DNA of 64,000 nt from Pseudohalocynthiibacter aestuariivivens (GTDB taxonomy: Bacteria > Pseudomonadota > Alphaproteobacteria > Rhodobacterales > Rhodobacteraceae): contig NZ_JAGFNU010000002.1 in NCBI RefSeq assembly GCF_018457175.1, positions 337,129-401,128 on the forward strand, written 5' to 3'. Positions within the stretch are counted from its first letter, which is position 1, and each line of letters begins with the position of its first letter. The position numbers and the translations under genes are program-made. The notes beneath the pieces were generated by a model that worked only from the letters and a program-made list of their open reading frames with translations, was not told where the DNA came from and did not search any database. This document shows positions 54,218 through 63,424 of this stretch, in pieces.

Positions 54218-54246
54218 CATTACGGCCACCGCGAAAAGATGGATCA
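54218..54246 (-). promoter_or_regulatory. RpoE-type promoter for rpoE-chrR
   Basis: On the minus strand TGATCC (54246-54241) is followed after exactly 17 bases by GTAATG (54223-54218). TGATC is the established -35 of RpoE (ECF11) promoters in Rhodobacter. This predicts autoregulation and a transcription start near 54211, about 95 bases before the GTG. Confidence 0.72.
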
Positions 54247-54251
54247 ATTTT

Positions 54252-54280
54252 TGATCTGTTTTATTTTTTGCGCCGTAATA
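54252..54280 (+). promoter_or_regulatory. RpoE-type promoter for the lipid-modification operon
   Basis: On the plus strand TGATCT (54252-54257) is followed after exactly 17 bases by GTAATA (54275-54280), mirroring the promoter on the other strand. The two -35 elements form the palindrome GATCAA-TTT-TTGATC (54242-54256). The start of transcription would be near 54287, 20 bases before the ATG at 54307. Confidence 0.72.
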
Positions 54281-54306
54281 GTCTTGAAACACCCGACGGA
54301 GATAAA

Positions 54307-55587
54307 ATGTCCCTTGACGCAACACCACCACAACCTCAGCGCATCGCCATTATTGGCGGGGGTATCTCCGGCCTTGCCGCCGCTTATCTGTTAGCACCAC
54401 ATCATGCCGTCACAGTTTTTGAAGCAGCGCCGCAATTTGGCGGTCATGCCCGAACCGTGATTGCAGGCAAAAACAATGACCAGCCTGTTGATACAGGGTT
54501 TATCGTTTTCAACTACGCGAACTACCCGCATCTCACCCGTATGTTTAACGAACTGGACGTACCCGTTGCCAAAAGTAGCATGAGCTTTGGCGCCTCAATC
54601 GACAATGGGCGAATTGAATACGGGCTTCAGAATACGCGCGCACTGCTCAGCCAACGCAGAAACATGCTGCGCCCACCTTTCATGCGCATGGTTCGGGACA
54701 TCGTGCGGTTCAACAACCATGCCGAAGCCATGGCAACGGACGATAGTGCAACAATCGGAGAGTTGATGGATGAGCTGCGCTTGGGCCAGTGGTTTCAAAA
54801 ATTCTACCTGATGCCCCTCTGCGGCGCTATCTGGTCGACCTCCCCGGACCAGATAAGAAGCTTTCCGGCGCGCGCACTGGTTCAGTTTTTTCGCAATCAC
54901 GCGCTTTTGTCGACTTCCGGGCAGCATCAATGGTGGACCGTTGACGGTGGCAGCATCGAATACGTGCGTCGGTTAGAGCGGCACTTACGCTCCAGAAGTG
55001 TCGTTTTGCGCAAAAACACACCTGTGAAAGCTGTTTCACGCAATGGAATTCAAAGCCATATCATTTGTGCAAATGCGCCGATCCAAAACTTTGACCACGT
55101 CATTTTTGCGTGTCACTCAGATCAGGCACTGCGACTGCTGGAACGCCCGACAATAACGGAGCAATCAGCACTCTCTGCAGTCAGGTTTCAGAACAACCAG
55201 ATGATCTTGCACTGCGACACAGCGCAGATGCCGCAAAGAAAGGCCGTCTGGTCAAGCTGGGTTTACAAAGCCGACACAACCCGGCCCGAACCCGCAATTG
55301 GTGTAACTTACTGGATGAACCGGCTTCAGAATATTCCCGAGGCTGACCCGCTGTTTGTTTCGCTGAACCCGTCGCGCGACGTACCCGAGCAGTTGATTTA
55401 TGATCAAAAAACCTTTCGCCATCCGGTTTTTGACAGTTCGGCGCTGGCTGCGCAGCAGGTGCTGCGAAACATTCAGGGTGCAAACAACACATGGTTTGCG
55501 GGCGCGTACACCCGGCACGGATTTCATGAAGATGGTTTTGCAAGCGCGGTGCGCATCGCGCGATCTATAGAACGGCAGTTTGCATGA
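54307..55587 (+). CDS. FAD-dependent amine-oxidase-like protein (COG2907 type)
   Basis: This 426-residue flavoprotein has the FAD motif IAIIGGGISGLAAAYLL (residues 12-28), a following FEAAPQFGGHARTV and a C-terminal AGAYTRHGFHEDGFASAV FAD-contact segment. The COG2907 group sits next to DUF1365 and Cfa genes in many RpoE-ChrR loci. In Rhodobacter sphaeroides, members of the RpoE regulon of this general kind are tied to unusual fatty acids (furan fatty acids); a desaturase-like or oxidase role on methylated lipids is inference. The ATG at 54307 follows GGAG. It starts the operon and overlaps the next gene by ATGA. Confidence 0.9.
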   Translation: MSLDATPPQPQRIAIIGGGISGLAAAYLLAPHHAVTVFEAAPQFGGHARTVIAGKNNDQPVDTGFIVFNYANYPHLTRMFNELDVPVAKSSMSFGASIDNGRIEYGLQNTRALLSQRRNMLRPPFMRMVRDIVRFNNHAEAMATDDSATIGELMDELRLGQWFQKFYLMPLCGAIWSTSPDQIRSFPARALVQFFRNHALLSTSGQHQWWTVDGGSIEYVRRLERHLRSRSVVLRKNTPVKAVSRNGIQSHIICANAPIQNFDHVIFACHSDQALRLLERPTITEQSALSAVRFQNNQMILHCDTAQMPQRKAVWSSWVYKADTTRPEPAIGVTYWMNRLQNIPEADPLFVSLNPSRDVPEQLIYDQKTFRHPVFDSSALAAQQVLRNIQGANNTWFAGAYTRHGFHEDGFASAVRIARSIERQFA

Positions 55588-56339
55588 ACATGTCACCCGA
55601 ACATATCCCCGGATTCACAACCCATACGCGGTTGGGACAAATCAAAAATGCCTTTCGCTATGGGGTTGATTTTGTGTTGATCGCCCCTGAATCGCGATGC
55701 GGGCCCGTGCTTTTCTCTCGGAACAAATTCAATCTGGCATCTGTTCATGACAGCGCGCATGGCGGGACGCCTAACAATGGGCGTGGTGCTGTCTGGGCCC
55801 GGGATGTTCTTGCCAAAGCTGGTTTTGAATTCAAAAACGGGCACGATTTGCTTTTACTGACCCAGCCGCGCTTTCTAGGATATATATTTAACCCGGTCAG
55901 TTTCTGGCTTGTGATGGAGGGGAATGATCTTCTGGCGGCAATCGCGGAAGTGAATAACACCTTCGGGGATCGCCACAGCTACCTATGCCACCTTCCTGAT
56001 TTTGCACCCATTTTAAAGACTGACAAACTGCACGCAGAAAAAGTTTTCCACGTCTCACCGTTTCAGGAAATTGCCGGTGACTACACCTTTACATTCGACA
56101 TTCAACCGGACCGGATCGCGATCCGGATTATTCATCGAAACGGGCCAGAAGGCGTAACGGCAACCCTGACAGGACCGCGTACACCTTTAACGAACCTATC
56201 AATACTGCGCTCAAACCTGCGGCGCCCCTTTGGAGCGATACGCACAATTGTGCTAATTTACCTGCAGGCCATACGGCTGAAGCTTAAGGCGGCGCCTTAC
56301 CGAACCCGTCCCGCACCACCAAAAGAGGAGGTTTCCTAA
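55584..56339 (+). CDS. DUF1365 protein
   Basis: This 251-residue protein belongs to DUF1365, whose members accompany Cfa-type methyltransferases. Family-typical segments are HTRLGQIKNAFRYGVDF near the N-terminus, LGYIFNPVSFWLV near residue 93, and EVNNTFGDRHSYL near 116. Biochemical activity is not established to my knowledge. It starts inside the previous stop (ATGA; a second ATG two codons later is possible) and ends in TAATG with cfa, so translation of all three is coupled. Confidence 0.9.
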   Translation: MNMSPEHIPGFTTHTRLGQIKNAFRYGVDFVLIAPESRCGPVLFSRNKFNLASVHDSAHGGTPNNGRGAVWARDVLAKAGFEFKNGHDLLLLTQPRFLGYIFNPVSFWLVMEGNDLLAAIAEVNNTFGDRHSYLCHLPDFAPILKTDKLHAEKVFHVSPFQEIAGDYTFTFDIQPDRIAIRIIHRNGPEGVTATLTGPRTPLTNLSILRSNLRRPFGAIRTIVLIYLQAIRLKLKAAPYRTRPAPPKEEVS

Positions 56340-57496
56340 TGCTGTTTTTGACCAAACGCGTGAAACACGATTTTCTCGAAACTTGCGCACAGATATCCAC
56401 GGGCAGCCTGCGACTGCACACCCCGGAAGGTGAAATCTATGACTTTGGAGCCGGCGCACCCGATGCCGAAATGCAAATTCACGACTGGTCCGTTGTAACA
56501 GCGGCGGCCGCACGTGGGGATATCGGCCTTGGTGAAACCTATGTTGCCGGTCTTTGGGACACCCCGAGCATCGAAGACATGATCAAGGTCGCGTTGCTTA
56601 ACCTCGACCAGTTCCAGAACTACGCCTACGCAGGATTCTGGAACAATCTGAAATTCCGCATGGTCAATCATCTGCTGCGCGCAAATTCAACCAAAGGCGC
56701 CTCCCGCAATATTCGTGCGCATTATGATGTTGGAAACGAATTTTATCAGCTATGGCTCGACCCTAGTATGACCTATTCTTCAGCTTTGTTCAGCCCGGAT
56801 GACACTGATCTGTATCGCGCGCAAAACCGAAAATATGACCGAATTCTTGGGCAATTGGGACAGGGCGAAAAAACCCTTGAGATAGGATGTGGCTGGGGTG
56901 GTTTTGCAGAGCGGGCAGCCGAAACCGGGCGTGAAGTAACAGGCCTTACAATATCGCCAAGTCAAAAAGGCTATGCAGATGCACGCCTTGATGGGCGTGC
57001 TGAAATTCGCCTTCAGGACTATCGCGATTGCAAAGGTACATTCGACAACATTGTGTCGATCGAAATGATCGAGGCGGTTGGCCAGTCTTATTGGCCAACT
57101 TACTTCAAAACCCTTAAAGATCGCCTTTCTGAACAGGGCAAAGCCGTCGTACAGGCTATCACGGTATCTGACACTTATTTCGACATTTACGCGAAAAGCT
57201 CTGATTATATCCGGCACTACACCTTCCCCGGAGGTATGCTGCTGTCAAATGCAGTGATTTCTGAACAGGCGAATCGCGCGGGACTTCGGGTGCGAGAAAG
57301 TTTTTCCTTCGGGGCCGACTATGCCCAAACATGCCGGGCGTGGACAGAACGTCTGGAGGCACAGTCCGCACGGATCATGAAGCTCGGACATGACGAGAGG
57401 TTCATCCGGAACTGGCGCTATTATTTGGGGGTCTGCGCTGCGTCCTTCGCCGTAGACCAAACAAACGTTGTTCAAGTGGAGTTGGTACATGCTTAA
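56339..57496 (+). CDS. Cyclopropane-fatty-acyl-phospholipid synthase family methyltransferase
   Basis: This 385-residue SAM-dependent enzyme has the SAM motif TLEIGCGWGGFAERAAETG near residue 180, preceded by the ANIRAHYDVGNEFYQLWLD-like segment and followed by SIEMIEAVGQSYWPTYF and ITVSDTYFDIY, as in Cfa. It could make cyclopropane or methylated membrane fatty acids. In an RpoE-controlled operon it most likely modifies unsaturated phospholipid chains during singlet-oxygen stress; in Rhodobacter such a methylase feeds furan fatty acid synthesis. It starts in TAATG with the DUF1365 gene. Confidence 0.92.
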   Translation: MLFLTKRVKHDFLETCAQISTGSLRLHTPEGEIYDFGAGAPDAEMQIHDWSVVTAAAARGDIGLGETYVAGLWDTPSIEDMIKVALLNLDQFQNYAYAGFWNNLKFRMVNHLLRANSTKGASRNIRAHYDVGNEFYQLWLDPSMTYSSALFSPDDTDLYRAQNRKYDRILGQLGQGEKTLEIGCGWGGFAERAAETGREVTGLTISPSQKGYADARLDGRAEIRLQDYRDCKGTFDNIVSIEMIEAVGQSYWPTYFKTLKDRLSEQGKAVVQAITVSDTYFDIYAKSSDYIRHYTFPGGMLLSNAVISEQANRAGLRVRESFSFGADYAQTCRAWTERLEAQSARIMKLGHDERFIRNWRYYLGVCAASFAVDQTNVVQVELVHA

Positions 57497-57599
57497 AGCG
57501 AGTCTTCTAACCGTATTAATTCTGATCGCCGTGCAACTCGAACATACACATCGCACCGCAAACATCCCCGGCAACTTTGCCATTCAGAGCACAGGATAA
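57489..57599 (+). CDS. Possible 36-residue membrane peptide
   Basis: A short frame starts within the last codons of the Cfa gene and ends five bases before the next ATG. The peptide begins MLKASLLTVLILIAVQL, one short hydrophobic helix, then a polar tail. In RpoE loci of other bacteria a larger membrane protein (DUF2878) often occupies this place. The position in the coupled operon is the main support; it could also be a chance frame. Confidence 0.4.
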   Translation: MLKASLLTVLILIAVQLEHTHRTANIPGNFAIQSTG

Positions 57600-57604
57600 T
57601 CACA

Positions 57605-58168
57605 ATGGCATTGGAGCTGATTTCAGCGGCTTTTGCCGCAGTCGTACTTGTCTATGTGATAAGCAAGAAGCTGGGCTTCTCTGCGCAATCACCGCAAGAT
57701 TACAATGCAACGTCACCCGCATTTGACCTGCGGAAACATCTTTCAGGACCAATCCTGTGCGAAGGCATCATCTATGGCCCTATGGGGCGCGTCAATTCGC
57801 GTTTCGTCGCCGACATGAACGGCGTGTGGGATCGGGCAACAGGAACTTTGACAGAGTCATTTCACTATTCCAGCGGCAACACACAACTTCGCAAGTGGAA
57901 TCTGACAATAGGAAACGACGGATCGTTTAGGGCAACCGCTGACGATGTTATCGGAACAGCAGACGGCATACAAAGCGGCGCAACCGTTCGCATGCGATAC
58001 CGCATTCGGCTTCCCGAAGACGCTGGCGGCCACGTGCTGAATGTAACGGATTGGATGTATCTCATGGAAAACGGCAGCATCCTGAACAAGTCGGAAATGC
58101 GGAAATTTGGTGTAAAAGTTGCTGAACTTGTCGCTACTATGCGCCCGGCGAATGCCTTGAATGTTTGA
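57605..58168 (+). CDS. DUF3833 protein
   Basis: This 187-residue protein has an N-terminal membrane helix (residues 3-20, LISAAFAAVVLVYVISK) and a soluble domain of about 150 residues with the family segments HLSGPILCEGIIYGPMGRV, GVWDRATGTLTESFHYSSG and RMRYRIRLPE. DUF3833 proteins recur in the Cfa/DUF1365/RpoE neighbourhood, but no activity is assigned. No lipobox cysteine is seen, unlike many homologues that are lipoproteins. It overlaps the SDR gene by eight bases. Confidence 0.88.
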   Translation: MALELISAAFAAVVLVYVISKKLGFSAQSPQDYNATSPAFDLRKHLSGPILCEGIIYGPMGRVNSRFVADMNGVWDRATGTLTESFHYSSGNTQLRKWNLTIGNDGSFRATADDVIGTADGIQSGATVRMRYRIRLPEDAGGHVLNVTDWMYLMENGSILNKSEMRKFGVKVAELVATMRPANALNV

Positions 58169-58880
58169 CGGAAAAAAATACTGGATCATCGGCGCGAGCG
58201 AAGGTCTGGGGCGTGCTCTGGCCAGCGAAATGTCGAACTCAGGGGCGTCTGTCATCTTGTCTGCCCGAAATGAAGAGCGGCTTATTGAGCTTGCAAAAGA
58301 ACTTCCGAACGCTTCAGTCTGCGCCCTTGACGTCACGGACGAGGCTTCCATTAAATCGGCGGCAGAGCAAATAGGCCAGTTTGACGGCGTTGTGTACTGT
58401 GCCGGGTTTTATGAACCAGTCAAAGCAACGGATTGGAACAGCGCCGCTGCGGTCACAATGGCTGATGTTAATTTTACAGGTGCTTTGCGGGTTCTAGGGC
58501 AAGCTGTTCCAAAACTCTTGGAACAGGATCAGGGCCATATCATTCTTATCGGCTCTCTTGCCGGATTCAGGGGGCTTCCCGGCGCAATTGGTTACGGCGC
58601 CAGCAAAGCCGCACTTATGCATCTGGCCGAAAACCTTCGGGCAGATCTTAAACACACTAAGATAAGCGTTCAATGCATGAACCCCGGCTTTATAAAAACC
58701 CGCCTTACCGAGAAAAATGATTTTAAAATGCCGTCCATCATGACCCCGGAAACGGCCGCACGACAGGTTGCGAATGCAATAACGAATGGCCGGTTTTCAA
58801 CGAGCTTCCCAGCACCATTCGCGTGGCTTTTTCGCATAGGGCGGTTCCTGCCCCTCTCCGTTTTCCAAAGACTTTTCTAA
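58161..58880 (+). CDS. Short-chain dehydrogenase/reductase
   Basis: This 239-residue SDR has the nucleotide motif IIGASEGLGRALASEM (residues 9-24), catalytic Ser in LIGSLAGFRG and the YGASK Tyr-Lys pair near 150. It is the last gene of the RpoE-type operon and overlaps DUF3833. Its C-terminus is hydrophobic and proline-rich (PAPFAWLFRIGRFLPLSVF), which could attach it to the membrane, in keeping with a lipid substrate. The actual substrate is unknown. Confidence 0.9.
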   Translation: MFDGKKYWIIGASEGLGRALASEMSNSGASVILSARNEERLIELAKELPNASVCALDVTDEASIKSAAEQIGQFDGVVYCAGFYEPVKATDWNSAAAVTMADVNFTGALRVLGQAVPKLLEQDQGHIILIGSLAGFRGLPGAIGYGASKAALMHLAENLRADLKHTKISVQCMNPGFIKTRLTEKNDFKMPSIMTPETAARQVANAITNGRFSTSFPAPFAWLFRIGRFLPLSVFQRLF

Positions 58881-59130
58881 TCTGCCTTAGGTAATAACAC
58901 TTTCAAATCGCAACGAAAAAGAAACTCGGGCATTTTTCTCAAAGTTGTGCGTTGGTTGGGGCATAGGTGCGGCTGGTTTGTTCAAGGTTTCTTGATAGGC
59001 ATTGCCAGACAGAACAGAAATAGCCGTGCCACGGGTGCAGAATTTGCTCTTTCAGGCCGAAGGGAGCGGAATTCACATTTACTGTGCATACCCTGCCGTT
59101 CATGCCGGCAGTTTGCGACAATTCCCGTAT

Positions 59131-59162
59131 GTGACAAGGCGGCAATCTAGCCGCCTTGTCAC
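59131..59162. terminator. Thirteen-pair perfect hairpin between convergent operons
   Basis: GTGACAAGGCGGC (59131-59143) pairs perfectly with GCCGCCTTGTCAC (59150-59162) around AATCTA. It lies seven bases past the end of the symporter gene (minus) and 250 bases past the SDR gene (plus). T content after it is modest on both strands. A second small stem, CTGCCG/CGGCAG, lies at 59093-59111. The rest of 58881-59130 shows nothing coding. Confidence 0.65.
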
Positions 59163-59168
59163 TTAATT

Positions 59169-60716
59169 TTAGTGTGTAAACTTCTTGATTTCGCCAGATG
59201 CAAGCCGCGCTACATATGACAGAAGCTCTTGCTTGACGAGCTTCATCAGGAAGTAAAGCGCTGTGATGTTTACGACTGCCATCGCAAATATCGCAGCATC
59301 CGAGAAATCGATCACAGGACCAAGATTGGCGGCCGCGCCGATAACGATGAAGACACAGAAAATGACCTTGAACACCAACTCGGATGTTTGACCTTCACCA
59401 AACAGATAAGTCCAGCTTTTCAACCCATAGTAGGACCATGAAATCATCGTGGAAAAGGCAAACAACACCACAGCCACAGCCAGAACATAGGGGAACCAGC
59501 TAAACGCCGATGCGAAGGCCGCAGATGTCAGCGCGACACCCGTATTCCCGTCGACCGTTGCGATATGCGCACCGTCAAGTACGTAAAGCCCAGTAGCCGG
59601 ATCCGAGATAAGTTGACCCGATATGGTGATGACAAGCGCTGTCATCGTGCAGATTACGACCGTGTCAATAAATGGTTCGAGCAAAGAGACAAAACCTTCA
59701 GTTATAGGCTCTTTCGTTCTTACCGCAGAGTGCGCGATTGCTGCCGACCCAACGCCTGCTTCGTTTGAAAATGCAGCACGTTTAAAACCCTGGATCAAAG
59801 CACCGACCATACCACCAGCGACGCCCAAACCAGAGAATGCACCACTGAAGATCTGACCAAAGGCCCAGCCGATCTGATCGTAGTTCATCAAAATGATAAC
59901 TAGCGATGCACCAACGTAGAGGATACCCATGAAAGGAACGACTTTTTCAGTAACCCGCGCAATGGATTTAACACCGCCGACGATGACAATGAACACGACA
60001 GCAGCAAAGATCACGCCCGTAATCCAACCTGGATACGCACCAGTGATACCTGAAATCTGAGCATGTGCCTGATTGGCCTGAAACATATTGCCGCCACCAA
60101 GGGCGCCAAGGATACAAAAGATCGAAAACAGGATCGCGAGTATCTTACCTCCAGGCAGCCCAAGTTCAGAAAAACCCTTGGAAATGTAATACATTGGCCC
60201 GCCTGAAACGGTGCCATCTGGGTATTCGTTTCGATATTTCACACCAAGCGTACATTCGGTGAACTTCGAAGCCATTCCCATCAAACCGGCAAGGATCATC
60301 CAGAATGTAGCACCCGGTCCACCAATGCCGACTGCAACAGCAACACCTGCGATATTTCCTAAGCCAACAGTGCCCGAAAGCGCGGTCGCCAGCGCCTGAA
60401 AGTGGCTGACTTCGCCCGCATCGTTCGGGTCGGAATAGTCGCCTTTGACGAGCGATATCGCGTGCTTGAAGAACTTAAGCTGCACGAATGAAAAATAAAT
60501 CGTGAAGACCGTAGCTGCTATAACCAGCCACATAACAATCCATGGAAAACTCGTGCCTGGAAACGGTGCGAAAATCAGGTTCACAAATGGCCCGGTAAAG
60601 GCAGCAAATGCTTCGTTCACTTTTTCATCCAGGGTCATTGCCTCTTGCGCGACTGCTGGGCTTACGAGTGCACTTGCCGTCCCGAGGGACAGCATAACTT
60701 TTTGATAAAATTTCAT
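59169..60716 (-). CDS. Sodium:alanine/glycine symporter (AGCS family)
   Basis: This 515-residue transporter has about eleven membrane segments and the AGCS signature around [20 protein letters not shown] near residue 112, preceded by an N-terminal cleavable-looking signal ([14 protein letters not shown]) that many marine members share. It imports alanine or glycine with sodium. It follows the universal stress gene by 12 bases, so both are probably co-transcribed, and an Lrp-type regulator diverges from them, which fits amino-acid control. Confidence 0.93.
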   Translation of the reverse strand: MKFYQKVMLSLGTASALVSPAVAQEAMTLDEKVNEAFAAFTGPFVNLIFAPFPGTSFPWIVMWLVIAATVFTIYFSFVQLKFFKHAISLVKGDYSDPNDAGEVSHFQALATALSGTVGLGNIAGVAVAVGIGGPGATFWMILAGLMGMASKFTECTLGVKYRNEYPDGTVSGGPMYYISKGFSELGLPGGKILAILFSIFCILGALGGGNMFQANQAHAQISGITGAYPGWITGVIFAAVVFIVIVGGVKSIARVTEKVVPFMGILYVGASLVIILMNYDQIGWAFGQIFSGAFSGLGVAGGMVGALIQGFKRAAFSNEAGVGSAAIAHSAVRTKEPITEGFVSLLEPFIDTVVICTMTALVITISGQLISDPATGLYVLDGAHIATVDGNTGVALTSAAFASAFSWFPYVLAVAVVLFAFSTMISWSYYGLKSWTYLFGEGQTSELVFKVIFCVFIVIGAAANLGPVIDFSDAAIFAMAVVNITALYFLMKLVKQELLSYVARLASGEIKKFTH

Positions 60717-60728
60717 TATTCTGTCCTC

Positions 60729-61166
60729 TTAACCTACGACCGTAACGGGTACATTTGCGTGCATTACAAGATTTGCAGTTGAGCTACCAAAAAAGCGCTT
60801 TATAAGCCCGCTTTCGGTAGATCGACCAACAACAATCTGCTCGGCGTTTTCTTCCTCAGACAGATCATTCAAAGTATCAGCAACGTGACCGTGTCTCACA
60901 ATGCCCTTAGCGCTGAACCCTGCCTTCTTCAGTGAAGCAAGCGCAGGATTGATTACGCGATCCATCGCAGTTGAAATTTCTTCCTCACGCCGCTTGTGCC
61001 GTTCCGCATTCTCTTCGGGTGTTTGGAAAGAGTAAGGTGACCATTCAATCACATAAACAACCACAAGCTCACAGCTTCCGATCACTTTTGCAAGTTTTGT
61101 GGCATAGGCCAAGGCGCGCTCGCCGGACCCATGCCCATCCAAACCAATCATTATTTTAGACGTCAT
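60729..61166 (-). CDS. Universal stress protein family
   Basis: This 145-residue UspA-fold protein starts MTSKIMIGLDGHGSGERAL and ends with the ATP-type binding motif IVVGRSTESGLIKRFFGSSTANLVMHANVPVTVV, quoted in part: GRSTESG and GSST. Such small proteins bind nucleotide and modulate partners; those beside transporters sometimes bind to them. It lies immediately upstream of the symporter gene on the same strand. Confidence 0.9.
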   Translation of the reverse strand: MTSKIMIGLDGHGSGERALAYATKLAKVIGSCELVVVYVIEWSPYSFQTPEENAERHKRREEEISTAMDRVINPALASLKKAGFSAKGIVRHGHVADTLNDLSEEENAEQIVVGRSTESGLIKRFFGSSTANLVMHANVPVTVVG

Positions 61167-61384
61167 TTTGCGTTTCTCCTGTCAGATGTCCCCGTATCGA
61201 TTCTCTCTCGGGAAAGACACGTCCTCCATTATTTTCGAAGGCCGAAACCAGAATCGGGAATACTATATCGTTGTCCTTGTCTTCCAACCTCGATCATAGT
61301 CTTTTTGACTGGTAATAGTGCCTAAATTCAGCAATTATTCGGTGTAATTCCCTTTAAGTAGGCTAAAAATAGGAAAAAAGACTG

Positions 61385-61861
61385 GTGACTAGGGCTTTAG
61401 ACGGTATCGACAAACGAATCTTAGACGAGCTTCAAAAGAACGGCAGACTGTCGATTGTTGAGCTTGCAAGCAGGGTAAACCTAACAAAAACACCCTGTTC
61501 AGAGCGTGTCAGACGTCTAGAGAATTCCGGGGTCATAAAAGGTTATTGTGCAATACTTGACCCGGCCAAAGTCGGCATTAATCACGTCACGATTGTTCAT
61601 ATCACCCTGGCGCAAACCAGCGACAATTCACTTGATGAATTCAATGAAGCCGTGAAAGAGATTCCGGAGGTGCAGAGTTGCCTGATGATCGCCGGACAAT
61701 TTGATTACGTTCTAAAGGTGCGGACAAGGGATATCACTCATTTCCGAGAAATCTTGGGAGAACATATCGGGAAGCTCCCCGGAGTGATGCAGACACACTC
61801 ATTTGCAGTCATGGAAACTGTAAAAGAAAGTGACGAAATCCAAATGATGACGGATTCGTAG
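61385..61861 (+). CDS. Lrp/AsnC-family transcriptional regulator
   Basis: This 158-residue regulator has an N-terminal helix-turn-helix (LSIVELASRVNLTKTPCSERVRRL, about residues 22-45) and an effector-binding RAM/AsnC domain (about 70-145, with GQFDYVLKVR). It starts at GTG 61385. It is divergent from usp and the alanine/glycine symporter across 218 bases of AT-rich DNA, so control of that pair in response to an amino acid is likely. No clear Lrp box could be read in the gap. Confidence 0.93.
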   Translation: MTRALDGIDKRILDELQKNGRLSIVELASRVNLTKTPCSERVRRLENSGVIKGYCAILDPAKVGINHVTIVHITLAQTSDNSLDEFNEAVKEIPEVQSCLMIAGQFDYVLKVRTRDITHFREILGEHIGKLPGVMQTHSFAVMETVKESDEIQMMTDS

Positions 61862-62110
61862 CCATTTTGAAGACCCATAAAAAGAGCTGGATCGTTCTCT
61901 GAGGCGTAATAGAATTCAGCCAAAAAGTGCGTAAGCTATGCCTAAGACAACGGCGCCACCAACAACGCCATGCGCCATCGAAGCTGGAATAGATACATTC
62001 AAAAGAGGGATGGTGTATTCGTTGCCTTTCTTGCTTCGACCTCTTTCTGCGACCTCTTCGTTTCTGGCAGCGTCTTCCGTAGCCTTTTTTGCGTATGCGT
62101 CTATGTCTGC

Positions 62111-63421
62111 TTACATCTTAACCATTTCAGCTTCGCTTATACTAGACGATCCGGCCCTCGGAGTTCCCAAGCCCGGTTTAGAATTCATGGGACGTGCATT
62201 GCCCAAAAACCGGAAACGCGTGTCATTGCGTCCCATTTCGGGGTGAATGCGCCACCATTCCTCGGGCCGCATGTCGGCTGACACGAAAATTCGAAATCCG
62301 CGTTCACTGTCTTCAACTGCTTCAATCCACACAAGAATAGGGTCAACCGGCATCAACGGATGGGTTAGCAGCGGCACCGCATCGTCAGGCGCCTCGACAT
62401 GGTCCATCAACATTTCCGTTTCCAGTGCGGATTGGAGCGCCCGATGCCACACACGATGCCGCCACGCGGAACCAGGCTCGGCCGGTCCGGCAATCCCAAC
62501 GTCATCCAGTGCCCAGTCCACCCAATGTATGGGCTGCCCACCAGGTCCTGACATGATGCCCGAAATCAAAACTCTGGGCCGGTCAACAAGAACACAGCTG
62601 CCATCTGCGGCCACTGGTCGGGTGCGGATCAATTCTTCTGCAGCAAGTGCGACAAGGCTGGCTTGCACCCAGTGGTTCCAAACCGCAATTTCGGGATCCG
62701 GAATACCTGCATCAGCCAAACGCATCGCCTCTGGGAGGTCCGCCAAAACACCCAGCATACGCACCGAGGCCAGCTTGGTAGAAAGTCCGCCATTGCCGAG
62801 CACGACCTGGCGCAGGCTTTCCAAGGATGCCGGAAATCTTATGCCCGCTGCTGGAGCAACAAGATCTTCGACGCGCACCTGTTCGCCACCAGCGGATCGA
62901 AGCTGTTCAGGTACTACATCAAAGATTACCCTATCCTCAGTCTGCTCAGGTTCGCCCGGCGCGGTCGAGCTAATCCGCAAGCGCAGAGCCGTCACTATTT
63001 CTTCCTGCTCCGCAGCGAAAAAATTTGTCGTGGTTGCGGCGACACCCGGTGCCACAAAAGTCTTGCTGCGAGTCGCTGTTTGATTCACCAGTAAAGTTGC
63101 CACCATTCCAGATTGCTGACCCTGCAAGCCGCCAAGAGCTTCGGTTACAATGCCGCCCACTCCTTCTGTTTGGGGGCAAAAAATCAGCGTGATGGGCGTT
63201 TCAACAAGATCTGGCACTTCGAATTTTTTACTTAGGATTTGTTCGCGTTGAAATTGGCCGTCGCGAAGCCGTTCGATTTCGAGCGTCAAGGTAACTTCGT
63301 GCGATGGCTCGGCAGACACCAGTTCGACCCCCGTTCCAGCCGGGGTGGCGCAAAAGGCCACATTTGGAAGGACCGGGTCAAGATCAACCCAATCTGCACC
63401 AAGTCGCATTTGAACCCACAC
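62111..63421 (-). CDS. C-terminal fragment of the transglutaminase-like gene
   Basis: This 436-codon open part starts at GTG, one codon after the TAG, and ends at the TAA. It has no ribosome site of its own that I can see. It begins VWVQMRLGADWVDLDPVLP, which belongs to the catalytic region of the transglutaminase fold, followed by about 400 residues of unrecognised soluble sequence ending SSISEAEMVKM. Independent translation is therefore doubtful. Confidence 0.5.
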   Translation of the reverse strand: MWVQMRLGADWVDLDPVLPNVAFCATPAGTGVELVSAEPSHEVTLTLEIERLRDGQFQREQILSKKFEVPDLVETPITLIFCPQTEGVGGIVTEALGGLQGQQSGMVATLLVNQTATRSKTFVAPGVAATTTNFFAAEQEEIVTALRLRISSTAPGEPEQTEDRVIFDVVPEQLRSAGGEQVRVEDLVAPAAGIRFPASLESLRQVVLGNGGLSTKLASVRMLGVLADLPEAMRLADAGIPDPEIAVWNHWVQASLVALAAEELIRTRPVAADGSCVLVDRPRVLISGIMSGPGGQPIHWVDWALDDVGIAGPAEPGSAWRHRVWHRALQSALETEMLMDHVEAPDDAVPLLTHPLMPVDPILVWIEAVEDSERGFRIFVSADMRPEEWWRIHPEMGRNDTRFRFLGNARPMNSKPGLGTPRAGSSSISEAEMVKM

Positions 63422-63424
63422 ATG

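Noticed and set aside
54117..54218. Longer rpoE product starting at ATG 54218
   Set aside because: That codon precedes the predicted transcription start near 54211, and the extra residues do not resemble a sigma factor; GTG 54116 has a ribosome site.
58939..59145. A 68-codon minus-strand frame downstream of the symporter gene
   Set aside because: It runs into the 13-pair hairpin and shows no protein-like pattern or ribosome site.
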